Positions 19,227-29,512 of a stretch of 64,000 bases of DNA are shown here, in pieces. The stretch is from assembly GCF_000754805.1 (NCBI RefSeq), contig NZ_KN150731.1:2147559-2211558 (forward strand), given 5' to 3'. This DNA comes from Yersinia frederiksenii ATCC 33641 (GTDB lineage Bacteria > Pseudomonadota > Gammaproteobacteria > Enterobacterales > Enterobacteriaceae). Positions within the stretch are counted from its first letter, which is position 1, and the number at the start of each line of letters is the position of its first letter. The notes under the pieces are model-generated. The model did no database searches, was not told the DNA's origin, and was given only the letters and a program-made list of their open reading frames with translations. A program made the translations under genes and the position numbers.

Positions 19227-20402
19227 TTACTTAGTGCTACGGAATGGTTTAGTCAGCAGCCCAATTGGGCCGGTGGCATACCAGTGGCTGACACCTTTAC
19301 TGCGGCGATCGCGGCCTAATGATTGGGTCAGACGGTCAAGAATAATCGCCAGAATTACGATACCCATACCACCCACCGCGGCTAACCCCATATCGAGTCG
19401 GCCAATCCCACGCAGTACCATTTGGCCTAAGCCTCCTACGGCAATCATTGAGGCGATAACCACCATCGACAGTGCCAGCATCAAGGTTTGGTTGACACCC
19501 GCCATGATGGTGGGCATTGCCAGTGGTAACTGTACTTTGAACAGCAATTGGCGTGGATTTGCCCCAAAGGATTCTGCTGCTTCAATCAGATCTTCCGGCA
19601 CTTGCTTAATGCCGAGAATGGTCAGGCGGACAATAGGTGGCAGAGCAAAGATAATCGTCACCACCACACCGGGGACATTACCGATACCAAATAACATGAC
19701 GATAGGCACCAGATAGACGAACGCTGGTGTGGTTTGCATGGCATCCAATAAAGGGCGAATGATACGAGCGGCATTATTACTGCGTGCTAACCATATCCCG
19801 AGCGGTAGTCCGATAAGGATACAGAAGAACAGCGAAGTCAGAACTAACGCCAGTGTCACCATGGCTTGCGACCAGGCACCAATAGCGCCGATAGCCACCA
19901 GTGATACCAAGGTTGCGACTCCCATTCCCAAGGTAGAGAACTGCCAGGCGATCAAAGCGAAAACTAAAATAGCAATTGGCGCTGGCATGCCCAACAACAA
20001 GTGTTGGAAGCCGCTAAGAATAAAATCAACCGGTACACGAATACCCTGGAACAGCGGGCGAAAATGCAGCACAACCCAATCAATGCCGTGGGTGACCCAT
20101 GAATCCAGCGGCAACCAAGTGGTATGGAAGGGGTCCATCAAGCTGAAGTGTTCGGGTGCGGCGGCAGGAGCGCTGTTGAGCCAGTCAGTATTTGCGACTT
20201 GGCTCTGTGCGGCCTGAGTGGCAACCTCATGGCTGGTACTCCCTGCGGCATGGCTACCTTCGGCCATGCTGGCTCCCCAAGGGTCAGCAGCGGCTGACAA
20301 GCTCTGAGGGGCATCTGTTGTGGCAGGAGCGGCGGATGCTGCAGCATCCGTTGCCCACGGGTTACTGACGGTTTGATCGTTAACCTGGATTTGATCACTC
20401 AT
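19227..20402 (-). CDS. proW: Glycine betaine/proline ABC permease ProW
   Basis: A 391-residue inner-membrane permease of the ProU system. The C-terminal two thirds hold the membrane helices and the EAA loop ([20 protein letters not shown]) that contacts the ATPase ProV. The N-terminal 80 residues are a soluble Ala/Thr/Ser-rich extension, longer than in E. coli ProW (about 354 residues). Its start overlaps the end of proV by 8 bases. Confidence 0.94.
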   Translation of the reverse strand: MSDQIQVNDQTVSNPWATDAAASAAPATTDAPQSLSAAADPWGASMAEGSHAAGSTSHEVATQAAQSQVANTDWLNSAPAAAPEHFSLMDPFHTTWLPLDSWVTHGIDWVVLHFRPLFQGIRVPVDFILSGFQHLLLGMPAPIAILVFALIAWQFSTLGMGVATLVSLVAIGAIGAWSQAMVTLALVLTSLFFCILIGLPLGIWLARSNNAARIIRPLLDAMQTTPAFVYLVPIVMLFGIGNVPGVVVTIIFALPPIVRLTILGIKQVPEDLIEAAESFGANPRQLLFKVQLPLAMPTIMAGVNQTLMLALSMVVIASMIAVGGLGQMVLRGIGRLDMGLAAVGGMGIVILAIILDRLTQSLGRDRRSKGVSHWYATGPIGLLTKPFRSTK

Positions 20403-21594
20403 TTGGCGTCTCCTTATCTAGGGCCTGCAGCAGCATGGCTTTGGAAATAATACCGATATAACTGTTATCTTCACCGACCACAGGAACCGCGCACGGCGCC
20501 TGTGCAACCAGTGAAATCAACTCACTAAGAGGCATATCAGCGGGAACCGGGGCCGGATCAGCCAGCAAGGCACTATCCAGTGATTGGTTCTCAGCTAAGG
20601 CTTTTTTCAGTGAGTCTATCGATACCACGCCAATAAACTTCTGCCCGCGTTCCAGCACATAGCCGTAATCGCGATCTTCATCCTGAAGCAGTTTTAACGC
20701 TGAACGAGGGCCGAAACCCGGGGTTTTACGGATCAAAGATACCGGGCGACGGCGCGCGATATCTTTGGCACTGAACACATGACTGATATCGACACCACGG
20801 AAGAAGGTGCGAACATAGTCATTGGCCGGATTATTCAGTATCTCATCCGGTGTGCCGACTTGAACGACTTCGCCGCCCTGCATAATGGCGATGCGATCGC
20901 CAATACGCATCGCTTCATCCAGATCATGAGAGATAAAGACAATGGTGCGTTGATGTTTGGCCTGTAATTTGACCAACTCATCTTGCATTTCGGTTCGGAT
21001 TAATGGGTCGAGAGCCGAGAAAGCCTCATCCATCAATAAGATATCGGGATTATTTGCCATCGCACGGGCAAGCCCAACACGCTGACGCATCCCGCCGGAA
21101 AGCTCATCGGGATAGGACTGTGCGTAACTTTCCAGACTCACCTGACGTAATGCTTCCAGTGCTTTTTCATGGCGTTCTTGTTGTGGGACGCCGGCGAGCT
21201 CCATGCCGAATGCGGTGTTGTCGAGCACATTCAAATGGGGCATTAATGCAAAGGATTGGAAGACCATACTAATCTTGTTACGGCGCACGGTGCGCAGGGC
21301 ACTATCAGATATCTTGGCAATATCTTCGCCGTCGATCAGTACTTCGCCACGGGTGGGTTCTATCAGACGATTGAGAAGGCGTACCAGGGTGGATTTACCG
21401 GAACCGGATAACCCCATGATGACGAATATCTCGCCTTCTTCAATGGCCAGATTGGCATCTTTAACGCCAACGGACAAACCGGTTTTGGCAAATATCTGCT
21501 CTTTATTTTTACCTGATTCAAGCAGTTTAAAAGCGCGTTCGGGATGCTCACCAAATATCTTATATAGGTTTTTTACTTCGAGTTTAATTGCCAT
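20395..21594 (-). CDS. proV: Glycine betaine/proline ABC ATPase ProV
   Basis: A 399-residue ATPase energising ProU uptake during osmotic stress. Walker [10 protein letters not shown], signature LSGGMRQR and Walker B ILLMDEA are intact, and two C-terminal CBS domains (about residues 275-395) act as the ionic-strength sensor in this family. The ATG at 21594 begins MAIKLE as in E. coli; an upstream TTG in frame is rejected. It is the first gene of proVWX, with promoter at 21676-21703. Confidence 0.95.
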   Translation of the reverse strand: MAIKLEVKNLYKIFGEHPERAFKLLESGKNKEQIFAKTGLSVGVKDANLAIEEGEIFVIMGLSGSGKSTLVRLLNRLIEPTRGEVLIDGEDIAKISDSALRTVRRNKISMVFQSFALMPHLNVLDNTAFGMELAGVPQQERHEKALEALRQVSLESYAQSYPDELSGGMRQRVGLARAMANNPDILLMDEAFSALDPLIRTEMQDELVKLQAKHQRTIVFISHDLDEAMRIGDRIAIMQGGEVVQVGTPDEILNNPANDYVRTFFRGVDISHVFSAKDIARRRPVSLIRKTPGFGPRSALKLLQDEDRDYGYVLERGQKFIGVVSIDSLKKALAENQSLDSALLADPAPVPADMPLSELISLVAQAPCAVPVVGEDNSYIGIISKAMLLQALDKETPNE

Positions 21595-21675
21595 GCAGCT
21601 GGTGTATTCCTCTGTCAATTTTAAATTATTTTTATTCGATCAATATTATCCTGATGAAAAAATAGAGCGCCATAT

Positions 21676-21703
21676 ACCCTAACACAGTGAGAATCTGAGA
21701 CAA
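21676..21703 (-). promoter_or_regulatory. proU (P2-type) sigma-70 promoter
   Basis: On the minus strand, TTGTCT (-35, 21698-21703), a 16-base spacer and TAGGGT (-10, 21676-21681) lie about 80 bases before proV. The spacer and -10 closely resemble the osmotically induced E. coli proU P2 promoter as I remember it. The flanking DNA is AT-rich, as expected for H-NS control. Confidence 0.7.
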
Positions 21704-22137
21704 CCCTCAATATTCCTATAATCAAAATTTCAATAGTCCTCATCTCAATATATATCTTTTTAAATGGTTAATTTACTTATGTTAATATTGTGGTTTTTCC
21801 TCATTGAGGCATGGCGTAATATTGCTGTTGTGATCGGCGTCTAATTATTGACTGAATGGTGTAAATATTGCACATATATCTTTAATGCATTCACTATATT
21901 ATTATCGATTATATTCACCCAATATCTTTGTCTGATTAACGACCAAATCAAATGCGGTTAATCAGCCTGAAATGAACAATGCAGCGCTGCCGAATCCCCC
22001 TAATGCTCTAGCCTGCGGCCAAATGAGTAGCCAAGTAATAGTTTCAAATTTTGGTATGAAATTGACCTGTTGAAGTGACGAAACAGAGGTGGAGTTGGAG
22101 GGGGATTTTTACGTTATCACTGCAGGAATATGATGGG
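21704..22137. other. AT-rich intergenic region nrdF-proV
   Basis: About 430 bases without a plausible gene. The part from 21710 to 21930 is strongly AT-rich and may be the upstream H-NS-responsive element of proU. No repeat of known type was recognised. Confidence 0.5.
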
Positions 22138-22192
22138 AAAAAAATGGGCAAGCCACGGCTGCCGCCCATCAGTGTGGCATGCCCCTTTTTTA
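22138..22192. terminator. Terminator downstream of nrdHIEF
   Basis: GGGCAAGCCAC (22146-22156) pairs with GTGGCATGCCC (22174-22184) with one A:A mismatch, giving a long stem. An A run on the left and a T run on the right let it act on either strand. It lies about 40 bases past the nrdF stop on the minus strand. Confidence 0.8.
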
Positions 22193-22230
22193 AGTGACAA
22201 TAAGGGGAATCAAAAGAAGGTTGAGAAAGC

Positions 22231-23247
<1,017 letters not shown>

Positions 23248-25398
23248 TTACAGCGAGCAGGAAACACAACCTTCAACTTCGGTGCCTTCAAGCGCCATCT
23301 GACGTAGTCGAATGTAATAAATAGTTTTAATCCCTTTCTGCCAGGCATATATCTGCGCTTTATTGATATCGCGGGTAGTGGCGGTATCGCGGAAAAACAG
23401 CGTCAGTGATAACCCTTGGTCAACATGTTGGGTGGCCTCAGCATAGGTATCGATGATTTTCTCCGGACCTATCTGATAAGCATCTTGGTAATATTCAAGA
23501 TTCTCGTTGGTCATATAAGGTGCGGGATAATATACGCGGCCAATTTTGCCTTCTTTGCGGATCTCAATCGGCGAGACAATCGGGTGGATACTTGATGTCG
23601 AATGATTGATATATGAGATAGAACCGGTCGGCGGTATGGCTTGCAAGTTCTGATTATAAATACCGTGCTCCATCACTGAGTTGCGTAACTTTTCCCAGTC
23701 CTGCTGATTTGGAATGGCAATGCCAGACTTGGCAAACAGTGCCTGTACTTTGGCGGTTTTAGGTTGCCAACTCTGTTCCACATACTTAGTAAAATAACGG
23801 CCAGAAGCATAATCTGATTCGTCGAAGCCTTTAAAGTGGCTGCCTCGCTCTATTGCCAATAGATTGGATGCGCGGATCGCGTGATATACCACGGTGTAAA
23901 AATAGATATTGGTAAAGTCCAGTGCCTCTTCTGAGCCGTAAAAAATACGTTCACGCGCCAGATAACCGTGCAGATTCATCTGCCCCAAACCAATGGCATG
24001 AGACTCCTGGTTACCTTTTTCAATGGAGGGCACCGAGCGAATGTTGCTCATATCTGAGACTGCGGTCAACCCACGAATGGCGGTTTCAATTGATTTGCCA
24101 AAGTCAGGTGAATCCATGGTGTGGGCGATATTCAGCGAACCAAGGTTACAGGAGATATCCTTGCCAATATGGTGATAACTAAGGTCATCGTTGTATTCGG
24201 TTGGTGAATTAACCTGCAAGATTTCTGAGCACAAATTGCTCATGTTGATCCGGCCTTTAATCGGATTAGCACGATTGACCGTATCCTCAAACATCATATA
24301 GGGATAGCCGGATTCAAACTGGATCTCTGCCAGAATCTGGAAGAACTCACGCGCTTTGATTTTGCTTTTACGTATGCGTTTGTCATCAACCATTTCGCGG
24401 TATTTTTCACTGATGCTGATTTCTGACATCGGCACGCCATAAACCAGCTCGACATCATAAGGAGAGAATAGGTACATCTCCTCGTTATTTTTCGCCAGTT
24501 CAAAGGTGATATCCGGAATAACGACCCCCAGCGACAGGGTTTTAATGCGGATCTTTTCGTCGGCATTCTCTCGTTTGGTATCGAGAAAACGTAAAATATC
24601 CGGATGATGGGCGTGAAGATATACCGCACCAGCCCCTTGGCGCGCGCCTAACTGATTAGCATAAGAGAAAGCATCCTCCAGCATTTTCATGATAGGAATA
24701 ACGCCAGAAGACTGATTTTCAATGCGTTTTATGGGAGCGCCAACTTCTCGAATATTGCTCAGTAGGAAAGCCACACCGCCGCCACGTTTAGAAAGTTGTA
24801 GCGCCGAGTTAATCGAACGGCCAATTGACTCCATATTGTCTTCCATGCGCAGCAGGAAGCAGGAAACCAGCTCGCCGCGCTGATTTTTGCCGCAATTGAG
24901 GAATGTTGGCGTGGCGGGTTGGAAGCGGCCAGAGGTCATCTCTTCGACCAAATCCCTTGCGACTTGCGGGTTGCCCGCCGCCAGCGTCAAGGCAACCATG
25001 CAAACGCGATCTTCATAGCGTTCCAAATAGCGTTTGCCATCAAAGGTTTTCAGGGTATAGCTGGTGTAATACTTAAATGCGCCAAGGAAAGTCGGGAAGC
25101 GAAATTTTTTGCTATAAGCTTGCTGAAATAAGCTTTTGATAAAGCTGAAATTATACCTCTCCAGCACCTCTTTCTCGTAATATCCTTCTTCAACCAGATA
25201 ATCGAGTTTTTCCTGCAAATTATGGAAGAACACGGTGTTTTGATTAACGTGCTGCAAGAAATATTGCCGGGCAGCCAGACGGTCTTTATCAAACTGGATA
25301 CGTCCGTCGGCATCATAGAGGTTCAACATCGCATTCAGTGAGTGGTAGTCAAGTTCACTGCTGGATGGATCGGTAATTTTCACTGTTGTCGTTGCCAA
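23248..25398 (-). CDS. nrdE: Class Ib ribonucleotide reductase alpha subunit
   Basis: A 716-residue catalytic subunit reducing ribonucleoside diphosphates. The catalytic cysteines are seen in LVSCFLL, NLCSEI and the Asn/Cys/Glu cluster, and the C-terminal CVSC pair is the redox-active tail recharged by NrdH. It lacks a long N-terminal ATP cone, as normal for class Ib. The gene overlaps nrdI by 19 bases. Confidence 0.95.
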   Translation of the reverse strand: MATTTVKITDPSSSELDYHSLNAMLNLYDADGRIQFDKDRLAARQYFLQHVNQNTVFFHNLQEKLDYLVEEGYYEKEVLERYNFSFIKSLFQQAYSKKFRFPTFLGAFKYYTSYTLKTFDGKRYLERYEDRVCMVALTLAAGNPQVARDLVEEMTSGRFQPATPTFLNCGKNQRGELVSCFLLRMEDNMESIGRSINSALQLSKRGGGVAFLLSNIREVGAPIKRIENQSSGVIPIMKMLEDAFSYANQLGARQGAGAVYLHAHHPDILRFLDTKRENADEKIRIKTLSLGVVIPDITFELAKNNEEMYLFSPYDVELVYGVPMSEISISEKYREMVDDKRIRKSKIKAREFFQILAEIQFESGYPYMMFEDTVNRANPIKGRINMSNLCSEILQVNSPTEYNDDLSYHHIGKDISCNLGSLNIAHTMDSPDFGKSIETAIRGLTAVSDMSNIRSVPSIEKGNQESHAIGLGQMNLHGYLARERIFYGSEEALDFTNIYFYTVVYHAIRASNLLAIERGSHFKGFDESDYASGRYFTKYVEQSWQPKTAKVQALFAKSGIAIPNQQDWEKLRNSVMEHGIYNQNLQAIPPTGSISYINHSTSSIHPIVSPIEIRKEGKIGRVYYPAPYMTNENLEYYQDAYQIGPEKIIDTYAEATQHVDQGLSLTLFFRDTATTRDINKAQIYAWQKGIKTIYYIRLRQMALEGTEVEGCVSCSL

Positions 25399-25784
25399 AA
25401 TTCAGTTACTCCCTTGCGCACATTTGCCACATCTTCTGCTGTACCCAGTAGTTCAAAGCGATACAGATATGGAACCTGGCATTTTTGGGAAATAATCTTC
25501 CCCGCCAGACAGTAGGCGTCGCCAAAATTAGTGTTACCCGCAGCAATCACACCGCGAATTAATGAACGGTTGTGGGGATCATTCAGGAATCTAATCACCT
25601 GAATGGGCACCGCACCAACTGGGCTGCCCCCACCATAACTGGGTACGAGCAAAATATAGGGCTGTTCAATCCGTAGTTTTTCTCGCGCACCGGCAATGGG
25701 AATTCGGATTGCCGGGAGTTCCAGCCTCCCGACAAAACGGTGCGTGTTTTCTGATGAACTGGAGAAATACACCAGCGGATTCAT
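25380..25784 (-). CDS. nrdI: Flavodoxin-like NrdI
   Basis: A 134-residue flavoprotein that delivers the oxidant needed to assemble the manganese cofactor of NrdF. The start at 25784 ([14 protein letters not shown], the FMN phosphate loop) follows GAGGGC; the longer open frame upstream is rejected. Conserved PSYGGG and GNTNFG flavin loops are present. It lies 13 bases after nrdH and overlaps nrdE. Confidence 0.93.
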   Translation of the reverse strand: MNPLVYFSSSSENTHRFVGRLELPAIRIPIAGAREKLRIEQPYILLVPSYGGGSPVGAVPIQVIRFLNDPHNRSLIRGVIAAGNTNFGDAYCLAGKIISQKCQVPYLYRFELLGTAEDVANVRKGVTEFWQRQQ

Positions 25785-25797
25785 TTGATTGCCCTCA

Positions 25798-26043
25798 TCA
25801 AGCACCGACGGCCTGAACCAGTGCACTGATTTTGTCAGGGCGAAAGCCAGACCAATGTTCTTCCCCGGCAATAATGACCGGAACCTGCTGATAACCAAGA
25901 GATTTAACATGATGCAAAGCCTGTAAATCTTCAGTTAAATCAATCACCTGATAAGAAATCCCTTGTTTATCCAATGCACGGTAAGTGGCATTGCACTGGA
26001 CACAATCAGGTTTACTGTAAATAATAATGCTCATGATTCGCAT
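25798..26043 (-). CDS. nrdH: Glutaredoxin-like protein NrdH
   Basis: An 81-residue thioredoxin-fold electron donor for NrdEF. The redox motif CVQC lies near residue 14 and WSGFRPD, typical of NrdH, lies at the C terminus. ATG 26043 or ATG 26034 could be the start; the first keeps the MRI beginning of the E. coli protein. First gene of nrdHIEF; its leader carries a shortened ERIC element and NrdR boxes. Confidence 0.92.
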   Translation of the reverse strand: MRIMSIIIYSKPDCVQCNATYRALDKQGISYQVIDLTEDLQALHHVKSLGYQQVPVIIAGEEHWSGFRPDKISALVQAVGA

Positions 26044-26089
26044 TTACCTTTTATCTTAAGGAAAGGCGGGCTTAGCAGGTTGTCCCTGT

Positions 26090-26186
26090 CGTATTGCAAA
26101 ACACAGGGTTGTTGGCTGCTCTCACTCACCCAACTCCTTGGGTTTATTTCGTTGCCGTTCCAACTTGAGATCTGTTGGGAATGGCG
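26090..26186. repeat. Shortened/degenerate ERIC element upstream of nrdH
   Basis: GTTGGCTGCTCTCACTCACCC (from 26111) matches one ERIC arm, and GGGTTTATTTCGTTGCCG followed by CAACTTGA matches the other. The central arms with the paired TTAC/GTAA motifs are missing. The result looks like an ERIC copy with an internal deletion. It would be transcribed as part of the nrdH leader. Confidence 0.6.
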
Positions 26187-26247
26187 TCTGTTGGCGACCT
26201 ACCTCTGATTATCAGCTACGGTTTCATTCTCGTAAGTGATAAATCAA

Positions 26248-26294
26248 ATACTATATCTAGTGTTTAAATAATTCAACCACACTACATGTAGTTA
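26248..26294 (-). promoter_or_regulatory. Paired NrdR boxes of the nrdHIEF operon
   Basis: ATACTATATCTAGTGT (26248-26263) and ACACTACATGTAGTTA (26279-26294) both fit the NrdR-box pattern. Their centres are 31 bases apart, about three helical turns, the usual spacing for NrdR operators of ribonucleotide reductase genes. On the minus strand TTGAAT and TATAGT between and within the boxes could be the -35 and -10 elements. Confidence 0.75.
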
Positions 26295-26295
26295 T

Positions 26296-26775
26296 TTGTG
26301 GGTAATTTATGCACATAATAGAGACAAGACCGTCAGCACGGGGCTGGCAGCTGCTTTGACTAATGATAAGCAGGATGAAAATATTTCTGAGGTGAATAGC
26401 CTGTGGAAGAAATGTTTATTAGCGCAAGCTAACGGTAGTCGGTTAAATGCATTCTTAATACTGATAGCAAAAGTTAAATCGGAAATTTCAACATCAGTAA
26501 AATGCATTTTTAAGGCATTGAAAGTGCTGTCCGGAGACCCACTAGTAGTAATGGTTGAACAACAGGCAGGAGGAATTCAGTTGCTGGCCTAGTTGGATCG
26601 ACGCTTTATCGATAGCGATGTTGCTGCATAGACGCAAAGTCAGGGGCTTACTATTGCAGCGGTATCAGATTGGGTGTTGGAAACCAAAGTCGCTAAGGGC
26701 AGAAAGGCTCATACCCTGAATCGGTTGGTGGCACGACTCGCTGAAGTAATCTTGTCTTCCTCTAAGCAATTATAG
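26296..26775 (+). pseudogene. Remnant of a MocR/PdxR-type GntR regulator (C-terminal part)
   Basis: One reading frame runs from 26296 to the stop at 26773, interrupted by amber stops at 26590 and 26629. Read through the stops, the part from about 26480 resembles the end of the aminotransferase-like domain of MocR regulators: KVLSGDPLVVMVEQ, QAGGIQLLA, LDRRFIDSD, GLTIAAVSDW and a final helix VARLAEVI. The N-terminal part is not recognisable and the DNA-binding domain is absent. Assignment is by pattern only. Confidence 0.4.
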
Positions 26776-26878
26776 GTGCTGGCCCGTGGTGAAGATCACC
26801 CGGGCCTCCGATAAAAAAACCTATAAATACGGCCGTAGACACAGCAATGAGGAGGGATTATCGGTAATCAGAGGGATA

Positions 26879-27187
26879 TCAGCGGCGTGTTAATAGCACA
26901 CCCAGTACGAGACCTATCGCCGCACCAATACCAACACCTTGCCATGGTTTATCATGTACGTAGTTATCGGCATTGCCAGCGACGTCGCGTGCATGCTGTT
27001 TCAAGCTGGTTGAGCCGCTGAAACGTGCTCGAGCATCGCGTAATACTCCCTCGGCATTTTGGCGCACCTTGGCGAGTTCCTCTTTTGTTTTCTCACCTGA
27101 TGAGCGCAAGACATCGTCAAGGGTATCTGCCAGAAGAGTCACATCCTGATCGAGATCTCTTTCCACTTTTTCTGATTTCTTGAACAT
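26879..27187 (-). CDS. ygaM: ElaB/YgaM/YqjD-family membrane-anchored protein
   Basis: A 102-residue DUF883 protein. A coiled-coil-rich soluble part (about residues 1-75, with ARDVAGNADNYVHDKPW) is followed by one C-terminal membrane helix (GIGAAIGLVLGVLL) and an RR end. Relatives tether ribosomes to the inner membrane in stationary phase. GGAG six bases before ATG 27187 selects this start over one 12 bases upstream. Position next to nrdH matches E. coli ygaM. Confidence 0.85.
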   Translation of the reverse strand: MFKKSEKVERDLDQDVTLLADTLDDVLRSSGEKTKEELAKVRQNAEGVLRDARARFSGSTSLKQHARDVAGNADNYVHDKPWQGVGIGAAIGLVLGVLLTRR

Positions 27188-27274
27188 TTGACGCTCCATT
27201 TTGCTTAATGAACACTAAGCATAGACCATCAGGGCTCGTGTCAATTGGCTTCAGGAGTAATCTGAATCAGGGAC

Positions 27275-27645
27275 TTAGCAGCCAGCGGCAATAAAATCGC
27301 CATGTGTACTGATTGGAATGATGGAGTTAAACGGTACCAAACCGAATAGAATCAATAGCAATACACCAATGAGCATAGCAATACGTGCCGTATGAATTAA
27401 TTGTCCGCTGAGTATTCGGCAATTCATGCTAACCAGTATTTCACGGGCATGATAAACCAGTGTCGCCACTATTATGATCGGCAGTGCGGTTCCCAATATC
27501 ATACTCATGACGGCAATCATTCCCCAATTAAACATACCGCTCGCATTAGCAAACACGAATACCATGATGTCCCCACAGCAGGGCGAATAGTAACCGCAAT
27601 TGTCATCAAAATAGTGGAAATAACAATCACGATGGCTTTGTACAT
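27275..27645 (-). pseudogene. NicO-family nickel/cobalt transporter remnant, frameshifted
   Basis: A 96-codon frame (27565-27275) encodes three membrane helices with FANASGMFNWG and MILGTALPIII, resembling the C-terminal half of NicO/RcnA-type metal transporters. An upstream frame from 27645 encodes TIAVTIRP and would join it as IRPCCGDIMVFVFAN, the family's RPCSG motif, if one base lost near 27580 were restored. The N-terminal helices are missing altogether. So this is a decayed gene. Its left end abuts the asr promoter region. Confidence 0.6.
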
Positions 27646-27654
27646 TTGGTTACT
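27641..27654 (+). promoter_or_regulatory. Probable RstA box upstream of asr
   Basis: TACATTTGGTTACT matches the RstA consensus TACATNTNGTTACA at all fixed positions but the last, about 100 bases before asr. RstA is the known activator of asr under acid in E. coli. Confidence 0.6.
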
Positions 27655-27755
27655 CAACGAAACCAATGACTCACGGAAAGGAAAATTTCATTCCTCTATG
27701 ATTCTTCCAACGGCCCCACCGGGGGCTTAGCGAAATAAACTCTGAGGATTTTAAA

Positions 27756-28109
27756 ATGAAAAAAGTATTAGCGCTGATCGTTGCTGCAACCATGGGTCTG
27801 TCTTCTGTTGCTTTCGCTGCTGAAACTACTGCGGCTGCAACAGCAGCACCAGCTGCAACCAGCACTGTTGCCGCGCCTGCTGCAGAAAAAGCTGCACCAG
27901 CTAAAGCAACTCATCATAAAAAACATAAAGCCACTAAACAAACCACAGAACAAAAAGCACAAGCTGCCAAAAAACACGAGAAAAAAGCCCCTGCTCAAAA
28001 AGCACAGGCAGCTAAAAAACACGAGAAAAAAGCGCCTACTCAAAAAGCACAAGCAGCTAAAAAACACCATAAAGCCGCTAAAAAATCAGCAACTGCACCA
28101 GCTGCATAA
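27756..28109 (+). CDS. asr: Acid shock protein Asr
   Basis: A 117-residue exported protein with a signal peptide ending AFA. The mature part is an Ala-rich stretch followed by a very basic, His/Lys-rich region with three near-identical repeats of about 15 residues beginning QKAQAAKKH. Asr is induced strongly by acid and helps survival at low pH in the periplasm. GAGGA lies 7 bases before the ATG. An RstA box upstream and a strong terminator downstream mark a single-gene unit. Confidence 0.93.
   Translation: MKKVLALIVAATMGLSSVAFAAETTAAATAAPAATSTVAAPAAEKAAPAKATHHKKHKATKQTTEQKAQAAKKHEKKAPAQKAQAAKKHEKKAPTQKAQAAKKHHKAAKKSATAPAA
27951..28085 (+). repeat. Three tandem 45-base repeats inside asr
   Basis: Copies begin with CAAAAAGCACA at 27951, 27996 and 28041, exactly 45 bases apart. 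The first two are nearly identical and the third diverges after about 30 bases. They encode the [14 protein letters not shown] unit, and copy number is likely to vary between strains. Confidence 0.9.
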
Positions 28110-28157
28110 TGATGTCAGAATGCGGGGTGCTGAGCACCGCACAATCTAGCCAATGAC

Positions 28158-28188
28158 AGACACCCGGTTAATTCCGGGTGTCTTTTTT
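28158..28188 (+). terminator. Terminator after asr
   Basis: GACACCCGG, a TTAATT loop, CCGGGTGTC and a run of six T. Confidence 0.9.
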
Positions 28189-28317
28189 ATAGACTAATCA
28201 GCATGATCAATTGTTATCTGTTTGAACTCATTTTTAGTGTGATGACATTGTGTGGTGTCTGACTTGCCTGTGCTCTGTTCCTCTGCGACTCTGGTATTTA
28301 GTTTCCCTTACCCCGTC

Positions 28318-29349
28318 TCAGTGCAGAATATGTTGTTGATGAAGGTAATTGATTATCTGTTGCGTTATTTGCTGATGTAATTGTTCTCTCTCAATGGCCG
28401 GAGTCGCACAGATAAAGTTTTCCCCCTCAGCGGCCAGAATAGTGCCCGCGGCAGGTTGGCATATTGGCAGGAAATCAAAATGGCCACTGTTGGCTAAGGT
28501 TATCGCGGTAATATTGGGTTGATTGAGTTGTTTTACCCATTTAGTACCAGCCAGATTCACTGAAGCATCTGGCGAGATAAAATAGTGGGCGTTAATCAGT
28601 AGCAGTGGGGCGGTCAAATGAGACAGGCTACTGTTTTGGTAAAAAGGTACCATGCCCGGATCCAGTGCAATCGCAAAGTCTAGGCGTCTATCGGCATAAT
28701 TCCCTTCAAATTTTTCGACTGGCAGTGAGTCTAATTTCACCCGTGCACGAGTATAAAATTGGCAATTAGGTTGTGCTGGCTGTTGCTGGCAACCTGCAAC
28801 AAATCTTGGTAGTGAAAGTGTGGCACCTAATGCTGCTATGGCGCTGTAACCTCCCTTTGAGTGGCCGATCACTCCAATAGGTTGGTTATCCAAAACGGTT
28901 TTCCAATGTGGGTCGGAAAGTAATTTACTGATGACAAAAGAGATATCTTCAGTTTGTAGCCACAGCTGAGCTGATTGCGCGGGTATTGAGTTACCGGTGG
29001 TGCTGCCCGGATGATTACTGGCGACCACCACAATACCTTGTTGTACCAGCTTATCCGCCAACCATGCCAAACTGGTATTGTTGCCGCCGCTGCCATGACT
29101 GAGAATGATTAAAGGGAAATGTCCGTTGGCAAGAGCCGCATTGAATAAAACAGATGTGCCCTGAAACACCGCATTTTTCCCCAGCAGACTCGGTTTACCC
29201 TGCTCGGACGTTGGATAGTAAATCACGGTATCTAACTGACGATGGCGCTGGAGATCATTGAATGAAATTTGGGTTGCTGCAGTTTGCCAGCCATAACTGC
29301 TCAGTGGAAAAAACAGGAAAAAACATAAATACAGAACAACATTTTTCAT
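28318..29349 (-). CDS. Secreted alpha/beta hydrolase (dienelactone hydrolase/PAF-AH-like)
   Basis: A 343-residue protein with a signal peptide (about 20 residues, ending SYG) and an alpha/beta-hydrolase fold. LSHGSGGN forms the oxyanion loop, the nucleophile elbow is GHSKGG with Ser164, and GHFDF near the C terminus carries the catalytic His. It is probably a periplasmic esterase or lipase of the predicted dienelactone hydrolase group; the substrate is unknown. It is divergent from an AraC-type regulator gene 163 bases away that may control it. Confidence 0.8.
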   Translation of the reverse strand: MKNVVLYLCFFLFFPLSSYGWQTAATQISFNDLQRHRQLDTVIYYPTSEQGKPSLLGKNAVFQGTSVLFNAALANGHFPLIILSHGSGGNNTSLAWLADKLVQQGIVVVASNHPGSTTGNSIPAQSAQLWLQTEDISFVISKLLSDPHWKTVLDNQPIGVIGHSKGGYSAIAALGATLSLPRFVAGCQQQPAQPNCQFYTRARVKLDSLPVEKFEGNYADRRLDFAIALDPGMVPFYQNSSLSHLTAPLLLINAHYFISPDASVNLAGTKWVKQLNQPNITAITLANSGHFDFLPICQPAAGTILAAEGENFICATPAIEREQLHQQITQQIINYLHQQHILH

Positions 29350-29512
29350 TGTATAACACCTTGATTGGTTGAGTTCTTCACCACCTTAAGAGGGGCGAGA
29401 TGTTGCAGCGACCTCGATCATGATCCAGTCCCGGAACGTGCTTGTTTTCAACCATCTGGCTGTCTACACTGCGAAACAGTTATTCACGATATCTATTTGT
29501 TAAGGCAAAGAT

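Noticed and set aside
19234-20217. Long open frames antisense to proW
   Set aside because: They follow from the codon bias of the conserved proW gene; no start signals or family resemblance.
27768-28149. Open frames in other frames across asr
   Set aside because: Shadows of the repetitive asr coding sequence.
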